Source of the DNA: an uncultured Spartobacteria bacterium
Lineage (GTDB): Bacteria > Verrucomicrobiota > Verrucomicrobiia > Chthoniobacterales > Chthoniobacteraceae
Direction of reading: 5' to 3'
Length of the DNA: 64,000 nt
Assembly (NCBI GenBank): GCA_903882875.1
Contig: CAIRYQ010000122.1
Coordinates: 24,373 to 88,372, forward strand
A program made the translations under genes and the position numbers. Shown in pieces: positions 55,185-64,000 of this stretch. A model generated the notes under the pieces. It was not told the DNA's origin. It saw only the letters and a list, made by a program, of their open reading frames with translations, and did not search any database. Position 1 is the stretch's first letter, and each line of letters begins with the position of its first letter.

Positions 55185-56216
55185 ATGAATGAAACCGTCG
55201 CTGCGCTCCTCACTCGCGACAAAGGCGTCCTTGCGGCGGATGAAAGCTTTCCGACTATCGCCAAGAGGTTCGAGGCGCTCGGCATTGAGGCCACGGAAGA
55301 GAGCCGTCGCGCCTATCGTGAGATGCTGTTCACGACTGTGGGCATGGGCGAATTCATCAGCGGCGTGATTCTGTTCGACGAGACGCTTCGCCAGCGGACG
55401 CAGGACGGCGTCCCGATGGCGGAAGTGCTCTCGAAGCAAGGCATTATTCCCGGTATCAAGGTGGACATGGGAGCCAAAGCGCTCGCCGCTTTCGCAGGGG
55501 AAAAAATCACGATGGGATTGGATGGGCTTCGCGAGCGACTCGCGGAGTATCGGGAACTCGGAGCGCGTTTCACCAAATGGCGCGCAGTGATCGCGGTGGA
55601 CGAGCATCTTCCCACTCGCGCCTGCATTGAGGCGAATGCGGGGGCGCTGGCGATGTTTGCTGCGTTGAGTCAGGAGGCGGACTTGGTGCCGATTGTTGAG
55701 CCGGAGGTGTTGATGAATGGAAAGCATACCATTGCTCGCTGTGAAGAAGTCACGACTCTCACTTTGAAGGCTGTGTGCGGCGCGCTGTTCGAGCAGCGGG
55801 TGGTATTGGAGCAAATGCTCCTCAAGACGGGTATGGTCTTGTCCGGCGCGGAATGTCCAGAGCAAGCCGACGCCGAGATAGCGGCTAATGCGACACTCCG
55901 GTGTTTGCGTCGCACCGTGCCCGCCGCCGTGCCGGGAGTGGTGTTTCTTTCAGGCGGGCAGAGCGACGAAAGTGCCACCCAAAAACTGAACGCCATCTGC
56001 CGTGGCAGCGACACTCCGTGGAAGGTGACTTTCTCCTTTGGCCGCGCACTTCAGGCACCCGCGATGAATGCCTGGAAAGGTTCCCCGGATAATGTCATCG
56101 GAGCGCAGAAGGCGCTTCACCACCGCGCCCGATGCAACAGTGCCGCCATTCGAGGCAAGTATTCCGCTGAGATGGAAAAGACCGGGCTTCCCTTGCTCGA
56201 AAGGGAACATGTCTGA
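55185..56216 (+). CDS. Class I fructose-bisphosphate aldolase, copy 2
   Basis: A 343-residue class I aldolase similar over its full length to the copy at 45922: GVLAADESFPTIAKRF, GIIPGIKVDMGAKALAAF, ARFTKWRAVIAVDEH, LVPIVEPEVLMNGK and PGVVFLSGGQS. The Schiff-base Lys is in MLLKTGMVLSG; the PN after Lys in copy 1 is TG here, a variant also seen in some bacterial enzymes as far as I know. Its last bases overlap rpiB by 8 bp, tying it to the pentose-phosphate genes. The substrate preference of the two copies may differ. Confidence 0.92.
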   Translation: MNETVAALLTRDKGVLAADESFPTIAKRFEALGIEATEESRRAYREMLFTTVGMGEFISGVILFDETLRQRTQDGVPMAEVLSKQGIIPGIKVDMGAKALAAFAGEKITMGLDGLRERLAEYRELGARFTKWRAVIAVDEHLPTRACIEANAGALAMFAALSQEADLVPIVEPEVLMNGKHTIARCEEVTTLTLKAVCGALFEQRVVLEQMLLKTGMVLSGAECPEQADAEIAANATLRCLRRTVPAAVPGVVFLSGGQSDESATQKLNAICRGSDTPWKVTFSFGRALQAPAMNAWKGSPDNVIGAQKALHHRARCNSAAIRGKYSAEMEKTGLPLLEREHV

Positions 56217-56733
56217 ACGCCTGACCATCCTGGCGGGGACACCGAAACTCATCGGCATCGCCGCTGACCACGGCGGCTATGAGTTAAAGCAATACTTGGC
56301 CGGGAGGTTGCGGGAGGCCGGTCATGAAGTGATTGATTTCGGCGATCGTCAGCCGAAGCCGGATGATGACTATCCAGACTTTATCGTGCCGCTGGCCCGC
56401 GCCGTCGCGGGCGGAGACGTGGAACGCGGCGTGGCCATTTGTGGAAGCGGCGTCGGGGCATCAGTCATCGCGAACAAGGTGCGGGGTGTCCGCGCCTGCC
56501 TGATTCATGAAACCTTTTCAGCCCACCAAGGTGTCGAGGACGACGATCTGAACATGATCTGCCTCGGGGGCCTTGTGGTCGGTCACGCGCTCGCTTGGGA
56601 ATTGGTGCAGACATTTCTCGCCGCGCGATTCAGCGGAGCGGAGCGCCACCGTCGTCGTTTAGCCAGGATTGCAAACATGGAAACGCAACGGGTCGAATCT
56701 CTCGCCAACGTCGTCCAGGCCCAAAGCGTGTGA
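56209..56733 (+). CDS. rpiB: Ribose-5-phosphate isomerase B family protein
   Basis: Interconverts ribulose 5-phosphate and ribose 5-phosphate (some members act on other sugar phosphates). The 174-residue protein has LIGIAADHGGYELKQYL, DDYPDFIVPLARAV, GVAICGSGVGASVIANKVRGVRACLIHETFSAHQ with the catalytic Cys, and DDDLNMICLGGLVVG, all diagnostic. The ATG at 56209 overlaps the aldolase stop and has a good AAAGGGA ribosome site. The next gene, ackA, starts 3 bp after its stop. It would supply pentose phosphates for phosphoketolase. Confidence 0.93.
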   Translation: MSERLTILAGTPKLIGIAADHGGYELKQYLAGRLREAGHEVIDFGDRQPKPDDDYPDFIVPLARAVAGGDVERGVAICGSGVGASVIANKVRGVRACLIHETFSAHQGVEDDDLNMICLGGLVVGHALAWELVQTFLAARFSGAERHRRRLARIANMETQRVESLANVVQAQSV

Positions 56734-56736
56734 CCG

Positions 56737-57924
56737 ATGAAACCCGCCAACCCGCATATCCTGACGATCAACGGCGGCTCATCGAGCATCAAGTTCGCGC
56801 TCTATGAGATTGGCGAACCGCTGAAGCGCGGGCTGGATGGAAAGATTGATCGCATCGGACTAAGCGGGACGAGTCTGACTTTCAACGACCCGACTCGGAA
56901 TCATCCGGAAAGCCGCAGCCTCGCTGTCATCGATCACAAATCGGCGGCGAGTTTCCTGATTGATTGGCTCGAAGCGCAGCCCGATTTCGCGTCGGTCAAA
57001 GCCATTGGCCACCGCGTGGTTCACGGTATGCAGCACACCGCGCCTGAACTGGTCACCCAGGAGTTATTGGATGAACTGCATCGCATCAGGCCATACGACC
57101 CCGAACATCTTCCCCGCGAGGTCGAACTGATCGAGGTGTTCCGAAAGCGACATCCGAAATTGCCGCAGTTGGCCTGCTTCGATACGGCGTTTCACCGCAC
57201 CATGCTGCGCGTGGCAAAATTGCTGCCGATCCCGCGGCGCTTCGATGCGAAGGGAGTTCAACGCTACGGCTTTCACGGCCTGTCCTACGCCTATCTCATG
57301 GAGGAACTCGCGCGCCTCGGCGACCCGGCGGCGACGAGGGGCCGCGTGATTCTCGCGCATCTCGGCAACGGCGCGAGCATGGTCGCCGTGCGCGACGGAA
57401 AAAGCATGGATACCAGCATGGGCTTCACGCCGACGGCGGGTTTGGTGATGAGCACCCGCTCCGGCGATTTGGATCCGGGTCTTGCACCGTATCTTCTGCG
57501 GACCGAACGGATGACCACCGAGCAGTTTTACCAAATGGTCAACCATGAGTCGGGCTTGCTCGGCGTTTCGGAAACCAGTTCCGACATGCGCGACTTGCTA
57601 GCCAAGGAAGCCAGCGATGTGCGCGCGGTGGAAGCCATCGCGCTGTTTTGTTATCAGGCGAAAAAGTGGATCGGTTCATTCGCCGCTGCGCTGGGAGGAT
57701 TGGACACACTCGTCTTTGCCGGCGGCATCGGCGAGAATTGTCCGGCCATCCGTGCGCGCATCTGTGAAGGGCTGGGCTTCCTTGGCATCGAGGTGAACGA
57801 ATCAAGCAACGTGAAAAGCGCTCCGGTGATTTCGCCGGACGCTGGCCGAGTCGCCGTGCGGGTCATTCGCACTGACGAGGAACTAATGATCGCGAAATCC
57901 GTCATCCGCGTCCTCAATCCATGA
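56737..57924 (+). CDS. ackA: Acetate kinase
   Basis: Makes ATP from acetyl phosphate and ADP. 395 residues with ILTINGGSSSIKFALY, the catalytic Arg in IGHRVVHGMQH, FDTAFHRTM with the essential Asp and His, YGFHGLSYAYLM, GNGASMVAVRDGKSMDTSMGFTPTAGLVMSTRSGDLDPG with the Arg, and DEELMIAKSV with the metal-binding Glu. The acetyl phosphate should come from phosphoketolase encoded four genes later; no phosphotransacetylase is in the window. It overlaps the P-type ATPase gene by 4 bp. Confidence 0.96.
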   Translation: MKPANPHILTINGGSSSIKFALYEIGEPLKRGLDGKIDRIGLSGTSLTFNDPTRNHPESRSLAVIDHKSAASFLIDWLEAQPDFASVKAIGHRVVHGMQHTAPELVTQELLDELHRIRPYDPEHLPREVELIEVFRKRHPKLPQLACFDTAFHRTMLRVAKLLPIPRRFDAKGVQRYGFHGLSYAYLMEELARLGDPAATRGRVILAHLGNGASMVAVRDGKSMDTSMGFTPTAGLVMSTRSGDLDPGLAPYLLRTERMTTEQFYQMVNHESGLLGVSETSSDMRDLLAKEASDVRAVEAIALFCYQAKKWIGSFAAALGGLDTLVFAGGIGENCPAIRARICEGLGFLGIEVNESSNVKSAPVISPDAGRVAVRVIRTDEELMIAKSVIRVLNP

Positions 57925-59870
57925 AAACTCCCCTGGAACATCCACCTGCCAGTGGCAGGGAGAAATGGGCGGAGCCAAAGCTGATTCAAGGCCTGTCGCC
58001 CGGCCTGTCGTGGTATTCGCCGTCCCGACTGTGGCAGCGCAAGACCACGATCATCGCGGCACTATCCATCGCGGCCATTGTCTTGCATTTGGTGTTCCGC
58101 TTCGGGCTCCACGCCACTCCCGGCACTTGCCAGATTCCCTTGCTGGCCACCCTCGTTCTCGGCGGGTTGCCGATGCTTTATGATCTGCTGCGGAAGCTCC
58201 TGAGACGGGAATTCGGATCCGATCTGCTGGGCGGGATTTCCATCATCACATCAGTTCTCTTGGGCGAATATCTGGCCGGATCGATCATCGTGCTGATGCT
58301 GGCCGGAGGTGAAGCGTTGGAGAGTTACGCCTTGCGCAGCGCCTCCTCGGTGCTGGCCGCGTTGGCCAAACGCGTCCCTTCGATCGCTCACCGGAAGCGG
58401 GAATCTGAAATCACGGACGTGGCATTGCAAGACGTGGCTGTGGGCGACACGCTCGTGATTTATCCGCATGACATCTGCCCGGTGGACGGCGTGGTGATCG
58501 AGGGACACGGCGTGATGGATGAGTCCTATCTGACTGGCGAACCTTTCCAGATCACCAAGACTTCCGGCTCGACAGTGATCTCAGGCGCGACCAACGGCGA
58601 GTCGGCGCTGACCATTCGCACGACCCAGCGCGCCGCCGATTCGCGTTACGCGAAGATCATGGAGGTCATGCGGGAATCCGAAGCGAAACGACCGAATTTG
58701 CGCCGCCTCGGGGATCGTCTCGGTGCCATCTACACTCCGGTGGCGCTGGCCGTGGCTGTCCTCGCGTGGGTCATCAGCGGAGAGTCCATCCGCTTTCTCG
58801 CCGTCCTCGTGATTGCCACGCCGTGCCCGTTGCTCCTCGCGATCCCGATTGCCATCATCGGCTCGATTTCGCTGTGTGCCCGCCGGGCGATCATCGTCAA
58901 GAGCCCGGTCGTGCTCGAACAAATCGCCGAGTGCCGCACCGCGATTTTCGACAAGACCGGGACGCTCACTTACGGCGAGCCGAAGCTCACGGAACAACTC
59001 ATCGCCCCCGGCAGGGATCAGAAGGAAGTGCTGATGCTCGTGGCGAGTTTGGAGCGCTATTCGAAACATCCGTTGGCGCGCGCAATCCTGGCGACAGCAA
59101 CGGCGGACGGCCTTCAGCTTCCCGAAGCCACCGAAGTAGGCGAGCAGCCTGGGAACGGACTTCGTGGCACCGTTTCCGGCCGGCAAGTGCAGATCACGAG
59201 CCGCAACAAACTGATCGCGCAAAAAATCACCGGTGCCGATCAGCTTCCGCTGATCGCCGGTGGACTCGAATGCGTGGTGGTGATTGATGGACACTACGCG
59301 GCGGTCCTGCGCTTCCGCGATGCGCCGCGCGCTGAGAGTCGCTCCTTCGTGAGCCACTTGGGACCGAAGCATCATTTCTCGCGCGTGATGATCGTGTCGG
59401 GAGATCGTGAGTCGGAGGTACGCTATCTCGCCGAGCAGGTCGGCATCACCGAAATCTACGCGCAGAAAAGCCCCGAAGAAAAACTCGCCATCGTCCGCGC
59501 TGAAACCGCGAAGGCAAAAACCCTCTACGTCGGGGATGGTATCAACGATGCACCTGCCATGATGGCCGCCACGGTCGGCATGGCAATCGGACAAAACAGC
59601 GACGTGACCGCGGAAGCGGCTGGCGTCGTCGTCATGGATAACTCTCTTAAAAAAGTGGATGAATTCATGCACATCAGCCGCCGGATGCGGATCATCGCGC
59701 TCCAAAGCGCCGTGGGCGGCATGGCCCTCAGCGTCGTCGGTATGATCATCGCCGCCACGGGACATCTAAGCCCGGTGAGCGGTGCCATCACGCAGGAAAT
59801 CATAGATGTTCTCGCCGTGCTGAACGCCCTGCGGGCCGCTTTCCCCCCGAAGCTGATTCATGATCTGTGA
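57921..59870 (+). CDS. P1B-type heavy-metal-transporting ATPase without N-terminal metal domain
   Basis: A 649-residue pump. The CPC helix (VIATPCPLLLAIP), phosphorylation site DKTGTLTYGEP, the HP locus RYSKHPLARAIL, the actuator MDESYLTGEP and GDGINDAPAMMA are all present, so catalysis should be intact. Unlike most copper or zinc pumps it has no GMTCxxC N-terminal domain; the first 50 residues are Trp/Pro-rich. The ion cannot be told. Copies like this occur beside phosphoketolase genes in stress islands of other bacteria, in my recollection. It overlaps ackA and precedes mscS by 15 bp. Confidence 0.93.
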   Translation: MKTPLEHPPASGREKWAEPKLIQGLSPGLSWYSPSRLWQRKTTIIAALSIAAIVLHLVFRFGLHATPGTCQIPLLATLVLGGLPMLYDLLRKLLRREFGSDLLGGISIITSVLLGEYLAGSIIVLMLAGGEALESYALRSASSVLAALAKRVPSIAHRKRESEITDVALQDVAVGDTLVIYPHDICPVDGVVIEGHGVMDESYLTGEPFQITKTSGSTVISGATNGESALTIRTTQRAADSRYAKIMEVMRESEAKRPNLRRLGDRLGAIYTPVALAVAVLAWVISGESIRFLAVLVIATPCPLLLAIPIAIIGSISLCARRAIIVKSPVVLEQIAECRTAIFDKTGTLTYGEPKLTEQLIAPGRDQKEVLMLVASLERYSKHPLARAILATATADGLQLPEATEVGEQPGNGLRGTVSGRQVQITSRNKLIAQKITGADQLPLIAGGLECVVVIDGHYAAVLRFRDAPRAESRSFVSHLGPKHHFSRVMIVSGDRESEVRYLAEQVGITEIYAQKSPEEKLAIVRAETAKAKTLYVGDGINDAPAMMAATVGMAIGQNSDVTAEAAGVVVMDNSLKKVDEFMHISRRMRIIALQSAVGGMALSVVGMIIAATGHLSPVSGAITQEIIDVLAVLNALRAAFPPKLIHDL

Positions 59871-59885
59871 CGCCCCCATAGCCAA

Positions 59886-60755
59886 ATGATGATCATCTTC
59901 GATCAGATCAAAAGCAGCGGATTTCTCACTCCGTCCACGTTGCAGGGTGCAGTTCTCTACGGCGTGGTTTTCACGGTCCTCGCCTGGTTCTTCGGACGTT
60001 TGCTGCGAGTGACGGTCGAGCGCGCCCTAGCTCACGATACGCGTGATCGCTTTGACCGGATGGCCGTCAAGTTTCTGGCCAAATTGCTTCGGTATGGCGT
60101 CTATGTTTTCGCCGTTGTCGCCTACGCCCATTTCGTTCCTTCGCTGTCCGGCCTGGGCACGGCATCGCTAACGAGCATCAGTGTGATCACGGTGATTGTC
60201 GGCCTTGCTGCGCAAAACACGCTCGGCAATCTCGTGGCGGGACTTTCCCTGCTCCTTTATCGGCCCTTCAAACTCGGTGACCGGTTGCAGGTGATGGTCC
60301 CGGGCGGAGTGGAAACCGGCGTCGTGGAGAACCTCACGCTCGGCTACACGCTGTTAAAGATGGACGACAACCGTTGCATCGTCGTCCCGAATAGCCTGAT
60401 GGCCAGTCAGACGGCCATCAACATGACCGGGAAGGATCCCCGTGTGATTTGCTCCGTGCCAATCAGCATTAGCTACGGTTCGGATATTGATAAGGCGCGC
60501 GGGATTTTGCTGGAGCTGGCCGGCAAGCATCCGAAGGCCAAGGAAATTGCCGGGTGTCCTGTGACGCAGTTGGGAAATTCAGGCTTGGTGCTCAGCCTCG
60601 ATGTGTGGTGCGCCGATGCATTCACCGCAATCGCGCTCCGCTGCGATTTGCTGGAGCAAGCCACGAAGCGTTTTGCCGTAGATGGAATCGGCATTCCGAT
60701 TCCACAGACAATGGTGACCTTAAAGGAGCAGCCCCTTTTCCACAACAAAAACTAA
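59886..60755 (+). CDS. MscS family mechanosensitive channel
   Basis: A 289-residue membrane protein with three N-terminal helices ([56 protein letters not shown]) followed by the MscS beta domain: [48 protein letters not shown]. The pore helix [21 protein letters not shown] is the family signature. It protects cells in hypo-osmotic shock. Only 4 bp separate it from phosphoketolase, so it is a cistron of the same operon. Confidence 0.93.
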   Translation: MMIIFDQIKSSGFLTPSTLQGAVLYGVVFTVLAWFFGRLLRVTVERALAHDTRDRFDRMAVKFLAKLLRYGVYVFAVVAYAHFVPSLSGLGTASLTSISVITVIVGLAAQNTLGNLVAGLSLLLYRPFKLGDRLQVMVPGGVETGVVENLTLGYTLLKMDDNRCIVVPNSLMASQTAINMTGKDPRVICSVPISISYGSDIDKARGILLELAGKHPKAKEIAGCPVTQLGNSGLVLSLDVWCADAFTAIALRCDLLEQATKRFAVDGIGIPIPQTMVTLKEQPLFHNKN

Positions 60756-60759
60756 CCTC

Positions 60760-62076
60760 ATGAAAACTAACACACTCACGCCGGAACTGCTGCGCAAGAT
60801 GGATGCCTATTGGCGTGCAGCCAACTATCTGGCGGTCGGCCAGATCTATCTCTACGAGAATCCTCTGCTGAAGCGCCCGCTGGCGCTTGCGGATGTGAAG
60901 CACATGCTGCTGGGACACTGGGGCACGACGCCGGGGCAAAACTTCATCTACGCGCACTTGAACCGCGTGATCAAAAAATATGACCTCGACATGATTTATG
61001 TCTCCGGTCCGGGGCACGGCGGGCCGGCGGTGGTGGGGAATACCTACCTTGAAGGCACGTACAGCGAAGTCTATCCAAACATCAGTCAGGATGAAGCCGG
61101 GCTGCAAAAGCTGTTTCTCCAGTTTTCGTTTCCCGGCGGCATTCCCAGTCATGCTTCGCCGGAGACGCCGGGCTCGATCCACGAAGGCGGCGAGCTGGGC
61201 TATTCGCTGAGTCATTCGTTCGGGGCGGTGTTCGACAATCCCGATCTCGTCGTCGCTTGCGTCGTCGGCGATGGCGAGGCGGAGACGGGGCCGCTGGCGA
61301 CGGCGTGGCATTCCAATAAGTTTCTCGATCCGGTGACCGACGGCGCGGTGCTGCCGATCCTGCATCTCAACGGCTACAAAATTTCCAACCCGACCGTCCT
61401 TGCCCGCATCACTCGCGAGGAATTGGAACAGTTGTTCCGCGGCTACGGATGGAAGCCTTACTTCGTCGAGGAAGAGGATACTGCACTCATGCACGAAGCG
61501 ATGGCTTCGACGCTCGATAACGCGGTGGAAGAGATCAAACGTATCCAGCACGAGGCGCGCACTGAGGGGAATGTCACACGTCCGCGGTGGCCGATGATCG
61601 TGCTCAATTCAACGAAGGGCTGGACGGGGCCGAAATGGGTGGATGGCTTGCAAGTGGAAGGAACCTTCCGGGCGCATCAGGTGCCGCTTTCTGATCCGGC
61701 CACTCATCCCGAGCATCTCAAGCTATTGGAAGACTGGCTGCGAAGCTACAAACCCGAAGAACTGTTCGATGAGCACGGTCGCCTAAATGCGGACCTCGCC
61801 GAGTTGGCACCCAAGGGCGAGCGCCGCATGGGCGCAAATCCGCACGCCAACGGCGGAATGCTGCTCCGCGATTTGCGGATGCCGGATTTCCGCGACTATG
61901 CGGAAGACGTGCCGGTGCCGGGAGCGCCCGGCATTGGCGACACGCATGTGCTGGGGCCTTTCCTGCGCGATGTCGCGAAGCTGAACGATGAGCAGCGGAA
62001 CTTCCGGGTCTTCGGTCCTGACGAAACGCTGTCCAATGGCTTGGAGGCGCTGTTTGAAGTAACCAAGCGCCAATAG
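60760..62076 (+). CDS. xfp: Phosphoketolase, N-terminal part (interrupted by in-frame TAG)
   Basis: Phosphoketolase splits xylulose 5-phosphate or fructose 6-phosphate to acetyl phosphate and an aldose phosphate, with thiamine diphosphate. This 438-residue frame covers the N-terminal PP domain and linker: [48 protein letters not shown], the ThDP motif [20 protein letters not shown] with LHLNGYKI, then [23 protein letters not shown]. It stops at TAG 62074-62076, where the family has Trp (RQWDA). The rest continues in the same frame without any shift, so one base change explains the break. Together 790 codons, the normal length. Confidence 0.92.
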   Translation: MKTNTLTPELLRKMDAYWRAANYLAVGQIYLYENPLLKRPLALADVKHMLLGHWGTTPGQNFIYAHLNRVIKKYDLDMIYVSGPGHGGPAVVGNTYLEGTYSEVYPNISQDEAGLQKLFLQFSFPGGIPSHASPETPGSIHEGGELGYSLSHSFGAVFDNPDLVVACVVGDGEAETGPLATAWHSNKFLDPVTDGAVLPILHLNGYKISNPTVLARITREELEQLFRGYGWKPYFVEEEDTALMHEAMASTLDNAVEEIKRIQHEARTEGNVTRPRWPMIVLNSTKGWTGPKWVDGLQVEGTFRAHQVPLSDPATHPEHLKLLEDWLRSYKPEELFDEHGRLNADLAELAPKGERRMGANPHANGGMLLRDLRMPDFRDYAEDVPVPGAPGIGDTHVLGPFLRDVAKLNDEQRNFRVFGPDETLSNGLEALFEVTKRQ

Positions 62077-62088
62077 GACGCCGCAACC

Positions 62089-63132
62089 GTGGCGAACGAT
62101 GAATTTCTCGCGCCTGCCGGGCGCGTGATGGAAATGCTGAGTGAGCATCAATGCGAGGGCTGGCTCGAAGGCTACCTGCTCACCGGTCGGCACGGACTCT
62201 TCAACTGCTACGAGGCGTTCATTCACATCGTTGATTCGATGTTCAATCAGCACGCCAAGTGGCTGAAGGTGACCTCTCACCTGCCGTGGCGGCGGAAAAT
62301 TGCCTCATTGAACTACCTGCTCGCATCGCACGTCTGGCGACAGGATCACAACGGCTTCACGCATCAAGACCCCGGCTTCATTGATCACGTCGTGAATAAG
62401 AAAGCCTCGGTCGTGCGCGTTTATCTTCCGCCCGATGCAAACTGCCTCCTATCGATCATGGACCACTGCCTGCGCAGCCGTCATTACGTCAACGTCGTGA
62501 TCGCGGGCAAACATCCCGCGCCGCAATGGCTGACGATGGACGCGGCGGTCAAGCACTGCACCGAAGGCATCGGCATCTGGCATTGGGCCAGCAACGAAGA
62601 TGATGCTGCGCCGGACGTGGTCATGGCCTGCTGTGGAGACGTGCCTACGCTGGAGACGCTCGCCGCCGTTTCCATTTTGCGCGAGCATCTGCCCGAGCTG
62701 AAGATCCGGGTGATCAATGTCATGGATCTCATGAGGCTGCAGCCGCAAAGCGAGCATCCGCACGGGCTGAGCGACATGGATTTCGACGAGTTGTTCACGA
62801 AGAACAAACCAGTCATCTTCGCCTTCCACGCCTATCCGTGGCTGATTCACCGGCTGACCTACCGCCGCACCAATCACGAGAACTTTCACGTCCGCGGTTA
62901 CAAGGAAGAGGGCACCATCACGACACCGTTCGACATGACGGTGCTGAACGATCTGGACCGGTTTCACCTCGTGATGGACACCATCGATCGCCTGCCGCAG
63001 ACGGGCGACAAGGGCATCTACCTCAAGCAGCAGCTCAAGGAGAAGCTGATCGAGCACAAGCAATACATTGATAAACACGGCCAGGACCTGCCGGAAATCC
63101 GAAATTGGAAGTGGAGTGCGATCAAAATATGA
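62089..63132 (+). CDS. xfp: Phosphoketolase, C-terminal part (same frame after the TAG)
   Basis: A 347-residue frame from a GTG, 12 bp after the TAG and in the same phase. It covers the Pyr and C-terminal domains: [101 protein letters not shown] and [17 protein letters not shown]. No further damage is seen, so the break looks recent or is suppressed. A GTG re-start would make a two-subunit enzyme, since the break lies between the PP and Pyr domains; whether that works is unknown. Confidence 0.9.
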   Translation: MANDEFLAPAGRVMEMLSEHQCEGWLEGYLLTGRHGLFNCYEAFIHIVDSMFNQHAKWLKVTSHLPWRRKIASLNYLLASHVWRQDHNGFTHQDPGFIDHVVNKKASVVRVYLPPDANCLLSIMDHCLRSRHYVNVVIAGKHPAPQWLTMDAAVKHCTEGIGIWHWASNEDDAAPDVVMACCGDVPTLETLAAVSILREHLPELKIRVINVMDLMRLQPQSEHPHGLSDMDFDELFTKNKPVIFAFHAYPWLIHRLTYRRTNHENFHVRGYKEEGTITTPFDMTVLNDLDRFHLVMDTIDRLPQTGDKGIYLKQQLKEKLIEHKQYIDKHGQDLPEIRNWKWSAIKI

Positions 63133-63208
63133 AACCGAACAAAGAACGCGCAGACGCAGGAGAGGGCATTTTCGGTGTCCACCGCACATTGCATGAATGG
63201 GTGATCCG

Positions 63209-63709
63209 ATGAGTGACTCGAAAATCGATCCGAAAGTCTCGATCGGCCATGTGCATCTGAAAGTGGCTGATCTCGAATGCGCCATTCGTTTCTATTGTGG
63301 GGTACTGGGCTTCGAGCTGACTCAACGCTACGGCACGGGTGGGGCGTTTGTTTCTGCGGGTGGCTATCACCATCACATCGGTCTCAATACTTGGGAGAGT
63401 TTGGGCGGTTCGCCACCGCCCGCAGGAAGCACCGGCCTTTTTCATCTGGCAATTCTCTATCCCACTCGCGCGACTCTCGCCGATGCCTTGCGTCGGCTTG
63501 TGGCGGCGGGCATTCCGCTCGACGGCGCAAGCGACCACGGTGTGAGCGAGGCCCTTTACCTTCGCGATCCCGATCAGAATGGCGTCGAGTTGTATTGGGA
63601 TCGTCCACGCGCGGACTGGCCGCGGACGCCTGATGGGAATCTGGCGATGTTCACACGGCCTCTGGATCTCGACGCTTTGACTAATGAGTTTTCAGAACCA
63701 ACTTCGTGA
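63209..63709 (+). CDS. Glyoxalase/VOC superfamily protein
   Basis: A 166-residue protein of the vicinal-oxygen-chelate fold: VSIGHVHLKVADLECAIRFYCGVLGFELTQRYG, the metal-like His in YHHHIGLNTWES, STGLFHLAILYPTRA and YLRDPDQNGVELYWDRPRADW. The His and Glu pattern fits a metal-dependent dioxygenase or lyase such as catechol-2,3-dioxygenase relatives. The start at 63209 is chosen by the conserved beginning; ATG 63197 is possible. It is the last island gene. The gap to 63889 has no clear gene and is rich in IS-like DNA. Confidence 0.85.
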   Translation: MSDSKIDPKVSIGHVHLKVADLECAIRFYCGVLGFELTQRYGTGGAFVSAGGYHHHIGLNTWESLGGSPPPAGSTGLFHLAILYPTRATLADALRRLVAAGIPLDGASDHGVSEALYLRDPDQNGVELYWDRPRADWPRTPDGNLAMFTRPLDLDALTNEFSEPTS

Positions 63710-63889
63710 CGACCCAGCATCTGCTGTTGCTCAACGATGCTTACGAAGGTGCAATGTTCCTAGCGCCATGAACGTCTTGCTGACAACTCCAGATAAGTCC
63801 GGTTTCACGGTGCTGGGAGAGATAAACCCTCCTAACATCACATCCGCGTCGATTCCCGACACACTAGTGCAACGTAACACATGAATCAG

Positions 63890-64000
63890 CTACGGTTTGA
63901 TTCTTTGTTTGGGATTGGAGTAAGTCCATTTGATTGGGGTTGCCGTTTTATTGTATTGGCGGATGTAGCGCATGAGCTTGGAGCGCAGGTCGGCGAGAGA
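63890..64000 (-). mobile_element. IS630-like transposase, C-terminal fragment at window edge
   Basis: Reading from the right edge on the minus strand, 36 codons end with TAG (complement of 63890-63892): DLRSKLMRYIRQYNK, then IKWTYSNPKQRI. This fits the end of IS630-family transposases (dL..k...yir.yN....fkWty). The rest lies outside the window. The AT-rich 63840-63889 just beyond is probably the element end; its TIR was not identified. It sits directly next to the stress island. Confidence 0.65.

Noticed and set aside
62074..62076. TAG read as pyrrolysine in phosphoketolase
   Set aside because: The family has Trp (TGG) here; no pyl genes in the window; a point mutation or error is far simpler.

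Overview
The window looks like chromosomal DNA of a Gram-negative, high-GC, aerobically respiring bacterium, most likely a member of the Verrucomicrobiota (Spartobacteria/Chthoniobacter-like). This is inferred from the set of an Alternative Complex III linked to an A-type oxidase, a double-length UvrA, DUF6600 and G8 secreted proteins and an RsmA-Nudix fusion. No rRNA or taxonomic marker was compared.

Layout. 1-12.6 kb is housekeeping: a partial short-chain dehydrogenase, a Gfo/Idh/MocA oxidoreductase, a tandem-duplicated UvrA of 1915 residues, enolase with a FtsB/DivIC-type division protein, thymidylate kinase, two different peroxiredoxins with a clear terminator between them, and RsmA fused to a Nudix domain. 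12.6-19.8 kb starts with a 600-bp gene-free stretch and tRNA-Arg(CCT). Three predicted secreted proteins follow (helical repeats; G8/CEMIP-like beta-helix; DUF6600 with a Pro-rich tail), each preceded by a copy of the same 55-bp repeat. 19.8-22.2 kb holds trpC, a GAF protein and a Tat-exported TIM-barrel epimerase.

22.2-42.7 kb, all on the minus strand, is a respiratory supercluster read from actA towards DUF420. It contains Alternative Complex III (actABCDEF), an unknown anchored protein, CcoN-like and CcoO-like proteins, two cytochromes c, the aa3 oxidase (coxA, C, D, two tiny membrane proteins, coxB), and then heme A synthesis and copper insertion genes (ctaA, ctaB, SCO, DUF420). It would carry electrons from quinol to oxygen, with its own cytochromes and assembly factors. 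A perfect CRP-type palindrome lies upstream of actA. The CcoN-like protein lacks every copper ligand and most heme ligands of a real cbb3 oxidase.

43-45.1 kb has a coiled-coil protein with a strong terminator and a PQQ-type beta-propeller. 45.7-63.7 kb, all plus strand, is a stress and fermentation island: two class I aldolases, a GrpE/DnaJ/CbpM chaperone set, PRC-barrel, BON and general-stress proteins, flavin and NADPH reductases, RpiB, acetate kinase, a P1B-type ATPase, MscS, phosphoketolase and a glyoxalase-like protein. Aldolase, RpiB, phosphoketolase and AckA form a route from sugar phosphates to acetate and ATP. Phosphoketolase is broken by one in-frame TAG. The island ends next to the tail of an IS630-like transposase, which fits horizontal acquisition.
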